Origin: Rickettsia endosymbiont of Diachasma alloeum
Lineage (GTDB): Bacteria; Pseudomonadota; Alphaproteobacteria; Rickettsiales; Rickettsiaceae
Length of the DNA stretch: 9,516 bases
NCBI GenBank assembly: GCA_020404485.1
Contig: DYDT01000018.1
Coordinates: 1-9,516, forward strand
Reading direction: 5' to 3'
Part shown: positions 6,384 through 9,516 of the stretch, in pieces
Position numbering within the stretch: position 1 is the first letter of the stretch
Layout: each line of letters starts with the position of its first letter
Program-made: the position numbers and the translations under genes
Notes under the pieces: model-generated
Seen by the model: the letters and a program-made list of their open reading frames with translations, nothing else
Databases searched by the model: none
Told to the model about the DNA's origin: nothing

Positions 6384-7268
6384 ATGAATAACATATTTAA
6401 AGGTTTGATTACGGCAATAATAACGCCGTTTAAAAATAATAAACTGGATTTAGAATCGCTTGAAAAAATTTTAGAGCATCAAATAAAAGCCAAAATAAAT
6501 GCTGTAGTAATAGCAGGTTCAACAGGTGAGGGGAGTAGTCTAAGCTTTGAAGAGTATAAATTATTATTGCAGACAGCTAAGGATATTATAAATAAGCGTA
6601 TTCCTGTAATTAGTGGATGTTCTTCAAATAATACCGCTTATGCGATAGAGCTTGCGGCTGAATCTACAAAAATCGGAGTTGACGGATTTATGGCTAGTCC
6701 GCCTTCATATTTAAAACCTACTCAAGACGGAATATATAAACACTTTGAAGCAATACATGAAGCTAGTAATTTACCGATTATGCTATATTCAGTTCCGGGT
6801 AGAACTGGTGTCGATTTTACTGATGAAGTGATATTCAAACTGTCTAGATTGCCTCGTGTTTTAGCTTTAAAAGATGCAGGAATAGATTTAGAAAGACCGC
6901 TTAGAATCAAACCTATAGTTAAAAAAGAATTTAATCTATTATGTGGTAATGATGATTTAAGTCTTGCTTTTAATGCTCAAGGCGGAGTAGGGTGTGTGTC
7001 CGTAGCTTCTAACGTTACACCTAAATTATGCAAAGAGCTTCAAGAGAAATGGTATAACAATGATGTTAAAGGAGCTTTAGATATTCATCAAAAATTATTA
7101 CCTTTATATAAAGCATTATTCGTAGAATCAAACCCGATTCCAGTTAAGTATGCTATGCATTATTTAAGATTCTGCACAAACGAAATTCGTTTGTCTTTAA
7201 CTGAAGCAACAAGTACAACCAAAAAACAAATTGAAGAAATTATAACATCACTATCTATAAAGTTATGA
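6384..7268 (+). CDS. dapA: 4-hydroxy-tetrahydrodipicolinate synthase
   Basis: It condenses pyruvate with aspartate semialdehyde, the first committed step to meso-diaminopimelate and lysine, as a TIM-barrel enzyme in the cytoplasm. At 294 residues it has the usual length. Active-site residues are visible: T46-T47 region in [11 protein letters not shown]109 in SPPSYLKP, Y135 in YSVPGRTG with R140, and the Schiff-base lysine K163 in LALKDAG. Rickettsiae keep this branch mainly to supply peptidoglycan. It starts 102 bases after ilvE, downstream of a repeat, with only a weak purine stretch GAAAAG before the ATG. Its stop overlaps the smpB start (ATGA), so the two are probably translated together. 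Confidence 0.95.
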   Translation: MNNIFKGLITAIITPFKNNKLDLESLEKILEHQIKAKINAVVIAGSTGEGSSLSFEEYKLLLQTAKDIINKRIPVISGCSSNNTAYAIELAAESTKIGVDGFMASPPSYLKPTQDGIYKHFEAIHEASNLPIMLYSVPGRTGVDFTDEVIFKLSRLPRVLALKDAGIDLERPLRIKPIVKKEFNLLCGNDDLSLAFNAQGGVGCVSVASNVTPKLCKELQEKWYNNDVKGALDIHQKLLPLYKALFVESNPIPVKYAMHYLRFCTNEIRLSLTEATSTTKKQIEEIITSLSIKL

Positions 7269-7723
7269 GTGAGTATAAGAAAGTTATTGCACAAAATAAA
7301 AAAGCTCTATTTAATTATTTTATTGAAGAAAGGCTAGAGGCGGGTATTGTATTAAAGGGCAGTGAAGTTCAATCGCTTCGTCAAGGTAAAGCATCTATAG
7401 AAGAGAGCCATGCAGCTGATACGGGAAATGAGGTATTTTTGTATAATTGTCATATTGCAGAATATGAAAAAGCAAATAGATTCAATCACTCTACCAGAAG
7501 ACCGCGTAAATTATTATTGCATAAGAAAGAAATAAATAAAATTATCGGTAGAACTAAAATAAAAGGTTATACTCTAGTTGCCTTGTCTATGTATTTTAAC
7601 AAAAAAAACAAGATAAAAATTGAGCTTGGCATTGCTAAAGGTAAAAAATTACATGACAAGAGAGAAGCGATTAAAGAAAAAGATTGGAAGAGGGATCAAA
7701 GTAGATTGATCAGACAGAAGTAA
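7265..7723 (+). CDS. smpB: SsrA-binding protein SmpB
   Basis: SmpB binds the tRNA-like part of tmRNA and brings it to stalled ribosomes for trans-translation. The 152-residue protein has the OB-fold landmarks [50 protein letters not shown] and [19 protein letters not shown], and the basic tail [16 protein letters not shown] that enters the mRNA channel. The length is typical. Its ATG overlaps the dapA stop by four bases, with AAAG inside dapA as a weak ribosome site, so it likely depends on dapA translation. The tmRNA gene itself is not in this window. Confidence 0.97.
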   Translation: MSEYKKVIAQNKKALFNYFIEERLEAGIVLKGSEVQSLRQGKASIEESHAADTGNEVFLYNCHIAEYEKANRFNHSTRRPRKLLLHKKEINKIIGRTKIKGYTLVALSMYFNKKNKIKIELGIAKGKKLHDKREAIKEKDWKRDQSRLIRQK

Positions 7724-7728
7724 AGAGT

Positions 7729-7862
7729 GGGGTATGGTTATCACCCCGTAATTTATTCACGGGGTTCAGGAAAAAATATGTAATATTTTTTATTGTTTTT
7801 CTGAATCCCGTGGTCAAGCCACGGGATGACACAGTAGGAGTTGCATCTCCTCGTAATGACGT
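7729..7862. repeat. Repeat cluster with stacked hairpins between smpB and the DsbA-like gene
   Basis: Several inverted repeats follow smpB. GGGGT (7729-7733) can pair with ACCCC (7743-7747), and ACCCCGT (7743-7749) alternatively with ACGGGGT (7759-7765); the two are mutually exclusive. TTCAGGAAAAA pairs with TTTTTCTGAA around 7765-7806. A 9-bp hairpin, ATCCCGTGG (7805-7813) with CCACGGGAT (7819-7827), follows. The cluster ends in a degenerate CCTCGTAATGACG (7849-7861). It contains the same CCGTGAATAAAT hairpin word as the ilvE-dapA gap, in opposite orientation. It probably also acts as the transcript end for smpB. Confidence 0.75.
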
Positions 7863-7894
7863 ATCTTAGCCCGAAACAAAATAAAATTAATTTT

Positions 7895-7899
7895 AAAGG
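7895..7899 (+). promoter_or_regulatory. Ribosome binding site of the DsbA-like gene
   Basis: AAAGG lies six bases upstream of the ATG at 7906, the best-placed Shine-Dalgarno sequence among the plus-strand genes here. It supports that ATG as the start, ahead of the hydrophobic anchor. Confidence 0.6.
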
Positions 7900-7905
7900 T
7901 TATTT

Positions 7906-8706
7906 ATGCAGCATATTATTGGAAAGATATTAGTTATATTTGTAGTAATTATAGGAGTTTTATTTATTTTTCAGACTATAAAAACTTCTTCTACAAAACC
8001 TGTTTCCATAGAAGTTAAACAAAATGAAGAGCCGCAACAATGCGAAGAAGAAAGAGTTAAGAAGATTATCGAAGAATATCTGCTTAATACTCCTGAAATA
8101 ATAATACAATCAATAGAAAATCTACAAAAGCGTAAAGTACAAGAAAGTGAAACCAAAGTTAATAGCTATATTAAGGATAACAAATTAGATATCGAGAATA
8201 GCCAAAATTTTCCTGTCATAGGTAATAAAGACGGTGATATAACTATAGTTGCTTTTTATGATTATTCTTGTTCCTACTGTAAAAAAGGTTATGTTTCTTT
8301 AAATGAGTTATTACAAAATGATCCAGAGGTGAAAATTTTGTTAAGACCATTACCTATCCTTGGCGAGGCCTCTGATTATTTAGCAAAAATAGCTTTAGCA
8401 GTTTATAAAATTAATCCTAGCAAATTTAAAGCTGTTCATAGTGAATTAATGAAGATAAGAAATATTTCTAAAGAAACTGTTGAAGAATTATTAGCCAAAA
8501 ATGACTTAAATATTACGGAAGTTGAAGAGATAGCTGATAGTTCTGATATAAGAGATTTAATCGCTCAAAATATGCAGATAGCTAGAAATCTTAAAATTCA
8601 GGGTGTGCCTGCATATGTAATTAATGCTAGGTTAATCCCAGGATCAGTAGATTTTCCTCAATTATTAAGCATAGTCAAAGAAATTAGAGATAGTAAAGAT
8701 TCTTAA
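7906..8706 (+). CDS. DsbA-family thiol-disulfide oxidoreductase, membrane-anchored
   Basis: The 266-residue protein begins with a hydrophobic stretch (about 8-23, ILVIFVVIIGVLFIF) that is an uncleaved anchor or a signal peptide, so the rest should face the periplasm. A charged, probably helical segment follows (about 41-95). The thioredoxin-like domain has the CSYC active site at C122-C125 (FYDYSCSYCKKGY) and the cis-proline P235 in GVPAYVIN, as in the DsbA/DsbG/Com1-like group that oxidises or isomerises disulfides in exported proteins. A third cysteine, C46, precedes the domain. Oxidase and isomerase cannot be separated from sequence. It stands alone between a repeat cluster and a terminator, so it is probably transcribed as a single gene. 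Confidence 0.88.
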   Translation: MQHIIGKILVIFVVIIGVLFIFQTIKTSSTKPVSIEVKQNEEPQQCEEERVKKIIEEYLLNTPEIIIQSIENLQKRKVQESETKVNSYIKDNKLDIENSQNFPVIGNKDGDITIVAFYDYSCSYCKKGYVSLNELLQNDPEVKILLRPLPILGEASDYLAKIALAVYKINPSKFKAVHSELMKIRNISKETVEELLAKNDLNITEVEEIADSSDIRDLIAQNMQIARNLKIQGVPAYVINARLIPGSVDFPQLLSIVKEIRDSKDS

Positions 8707-8710
8707 AAAT

Positions 8711-8746
8711 AAAATGTCGTTCTTATTTTTATAAGAATGACATTTT
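8711..8746 (+). terminator. Strong hairpin terminator after the DsbA-like gene
   Basis: AAAATGTCGTTCTTAT (8711-8726) pairs with ATAAGAATGACATTTT (8731-8746) over 16 positions with a single G-T pair and a TTTT loop. It starts five bases after the stop codon. The 3' arm ends in TTTT, and the structure has A runs on its 5' side, so it could stop transcription in both directions. Confidence 0.75.
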
Positions 8747-8758
8747 ACCATATCATAA

Positions 8759-9167
8759 TTAGAACTCCATCCTCTTGGTTTTGAGATTGCCGGTGATCCT
8801 ATTATATTAACTGCAACCATATTTAAAAATTGCATATTTTCTAAAAGAGCATGGGGCAGATGTAACATTTATAGGATCAAATGGCTTGGATGCTTCTAAT
8901 CTATATGTGAATTATCTTAAAAATCTCTATAAAAAACTGAGAGAAAGTAAAGAAAAGATAAAAAATATAACAGGAATATGTTTAAAATACAAACATGAAA
9001 CTCTTAATATTAAAGATCTTGAGATGTGGCATAATATATTATCAAGTTATGAGCCAGAATCTTTTAGAGACAAGACTTACACGGAAAGAGAAATAAAAGA
9101 GTTGTCATTTTATGAACAAAATTTATTCCCAAATTTGATAATAGATATAGAGATGATAGGATGTTAG
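8759..9167 (+). pseudogene. Remnant of an ankyrin-repeat protein gene
   Basis: Two frames carry one protein-like sequence. The first, open from 8759, reads LELHPLGFEIAGDPIILTAT then IFK. The second continues IAYFLKEHGADVTFIGSNGL and then about 90 residues rich in charge (NLYVNYLKNLYKKLRESKEK; later SYEPESFRDKTYTEREI), ending at the stop 9165-9167. The joined text, with ILTATIFKIAYFLKEHGADV, has the helix-turn-helix and L-x-x-H-G-A-D pattern of one ankyrin repeat. The shift is at a run of five A (8825-8829); removing one A restores a single frame. No start codon precedes the sequence in frame, and a stop lies at 8756-8758, so the 5' part of the gene is missing. An ORF starting at TTG 8886 would be only the tail. 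Such proteins often act on host cells, but nothing specific can be claimed here. Confidence 0.6.
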
Positions 9168-9214
9168 TTAATAGATATAATCTTTGATATGTTTCTATAA
9201 TTTCATCTATATAC

Positions 9215-9243
9215 TTGACAATATGCTTTTAGATTGTTAATAT
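9215..9243 (+). promoter_or_regulatory. Candidate sigma70-type promoter upstream of the IS element
   Basis: A perfect -35 hexamer TTGACA (9215-9220), a 17-base spacer and a -10-like TAATAT (9238-9243, four of six consensus positions) point toward the transposase. Such matches arise by chance in AT-rich DNA, but a full -35 with ideal spacing is uncommon. Transcription would start near 9250 and cross the element's left end. Confidence 0.4.
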
Positions 9244-9335
9244 CCTTTTACATATATTAAAGCTATAAAGCTAACAAATAAAATTAATTCTTCAAGCCAC
9301 AAGAATAAATCTAAAAATCTAGTTTGATTATCCAT
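9237..9335 (-). CDS. Possible 32-residue membrane peptide or gene remnant
   Basis: On the minus strand ATG (9335-9333) opens a 32-residue frame ending at TAA (9239-9237). It starts MDNQTRFLDLFLWLEELILF and ends with a hydrophobic stretch and KGY, so it could be one membrane span. The frame stays open upstream into the IS left end, so the start codon may come from the inserted element and the peptide may be the tail of an interrupted gene. No Shine-Dalgarno sequence is visible. I do not recognise it. Treat it as tentative. Confidence 0.22.
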   Translation of the reverse strand: MDNQTRFLDLFLWLEELILFVSFIALIYVKGY

Positions 9336-9385
9336 CTGATGGTTCAAACCTCCACCTTCAGGTGGAGAAACTTTAGTTTGAAATA

Positions 9386-9442
9386 GTCATAGTCATCCTA
9401 TAAAATAAGTAAAGAGGACTTATTTTATAGGATGACTATGAC
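9386..9442 (+). promoter_or_regulatory. Perfect 25-bp hairpin over the tnpA start
   Basis: Bases 9386-9410 and 9418-9442 are exact reverse complements, with the 7-base loop AAAGAGG. The 3' arm contains both candidate start codons (9432 and 9438) and the AGGA (9429-9432) that would serve as Shine-Dalgarno sequence for the second. In the message this should block ribosome entry. IS200 is known to keep transposase low with 5' UTR structures that sequester the ribosome site, so the arrangement fits the family. Confidence 0.8.
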
Positions 9443-9516
9443 AGAATATGAGAAAGGGAAACATACGGTATATTATCATAGGTATCACATAGTATGGATA
9501 ACAAAATACCGTTATA
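9438..9516 (+). CDS. tnpA: IS200/IS605 transposase TnpA, N-terminal part only
   Basis: Twenty-six codons are present before the window ends: MTEYEKGKHTVYYHRYHIVW, then ITKYRY. This is the standard opening of the small Y1 (HUH) transposases, which cut and rejoin single-stranded DNA and are about 130-155 residues long. The HUH histidines and the catalytic tyrosine lie further on and are not visible. An in-frame ATG at 9432 would add two residues; I prefer 9438 because AGGA lies five bases upstream and the family usually begins close to this motif. The frame is open to the last base. Whether the gene is intact cannot be told. Confidence 0.85.
   Translation, partial: MTEYEKGKHTVYYHRYHIVWITKYRY

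Larger units (their letters stand above)
9329..9516 (+). mobile_element. IS200/IS605-family insertion sequence, left end (partial)
   Basis: The segment has a subterminal hairpin CTCCACCT (9350-9357) with AGGTGGAG (9360-9367), typical of the imperfect palindromes that TnpA binds in this family instead of terminal inverted repeats. It is followed by the start of a tnpA gene. The exact boundary is uncertain. I place it after TTGAT (9324-9328), a pentamer used as target and left cleavage site by some family members, 21 bases before the hairpin. The element runs off the window end, so its right end, and any tnpB, cannot be seen. Confidence 0.65.

Noticed and set aside
6722..6910. A 62-codon minus-strand open frame
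   Set aside because: It is antisense to the active-site region of dapA, which fully explains the sequence.
7841..7867. DsbA-gene promoter, TTGCAT and TATCTT
   Set aside because: The spacer is 15 bases and the -10 is poor. A real promoter probably lies in 7840-7890, but I cannot place it.
7971..8156. A 61-codon minus-strand open frame
   Set aside because: It is antisense to the start of the DsbA-like gene, with no ribosome site or recognisable content.
8665..8868. A 67-codon minus-strand open frame
   Set aside because: It runs through the terminator hairpin and antisense to the ankyrin remnant; its sequence is that of a chance frame.

Overview
The window is strongly AT-rich and carries short, single-copy housekeeping genes separated by gaps full of GC-richer palindromic repeats built on the words GTCATTGCGAGG, GAAGCAATCC and CACGGGATGACA. 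With the reduced metabolic gene set, a short alphaproteobacterial RNase D and decaying gene remnants, this points to an obligate intracellular alphaproteobacterium, almost certainly a Rickettsia. I do not assign a species.

Layout. Bases 3-40 are not natural sequence: they are a loxP core with the ACGA flank of the 454 Titanium paired-end linker, left at what is probably a contig end. Bases 43-522 hold a decayed membrane-protein gene. Bases 523-835 contain no gene but a large palindromic repeat cluster. Bases 836-5258 carry six minus-strand genes. Read in their own direction they are ompR and envZ (osmosensing-type two-component system), an 85-bp palindromic repeat, uppS and cdsA (lipid carrier and phospholipid precursors), ftsB (divisome) and rnd (3'-5' exonuclease). 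A repeat-bearing divergent gap at 5259-5411 leads to the plus-strand genes: ilvE (aminotransferase), a repeat, dapA (diaminopimelate/lysine pathway), smpB (trans-translation), a repeat cluster, and a membrane-anchored DsbA-like thiol oxidoreductase that ends in a clear terminator. Bases 8759-9167 are the remnant of an ankyrin-repeat gene. A good sigma70-like promoter follows, and the window ends inside the start of an IS200/IS605-family transposase gene.

Working together. uppS, cdsA, ftsB and dapA all serve envelope growth and division: undecaprenyl carrier, CDP-diacylglycerol, septum assembly and meso-diaminopimelate for peptidoglycan. ompR/envZ probably tunes envelope composition. The DsbA-like protein works in the periplasm. 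rnd and smpB handle RNA maturation and ribosome rescue.

The most notable signals are the sequencing linker, a perfect 25-bp hairpin that buries the transposase start codons and Shine-Dalgarno sequence, the mosaic palindromic repeats in most gaps (one extends the apparent uppS reading frame), and an unusual UppS pyrophosphate-binding motif. I found no CRISPR array, tRNA or rRNA, and no clear new defence or metabolic system.
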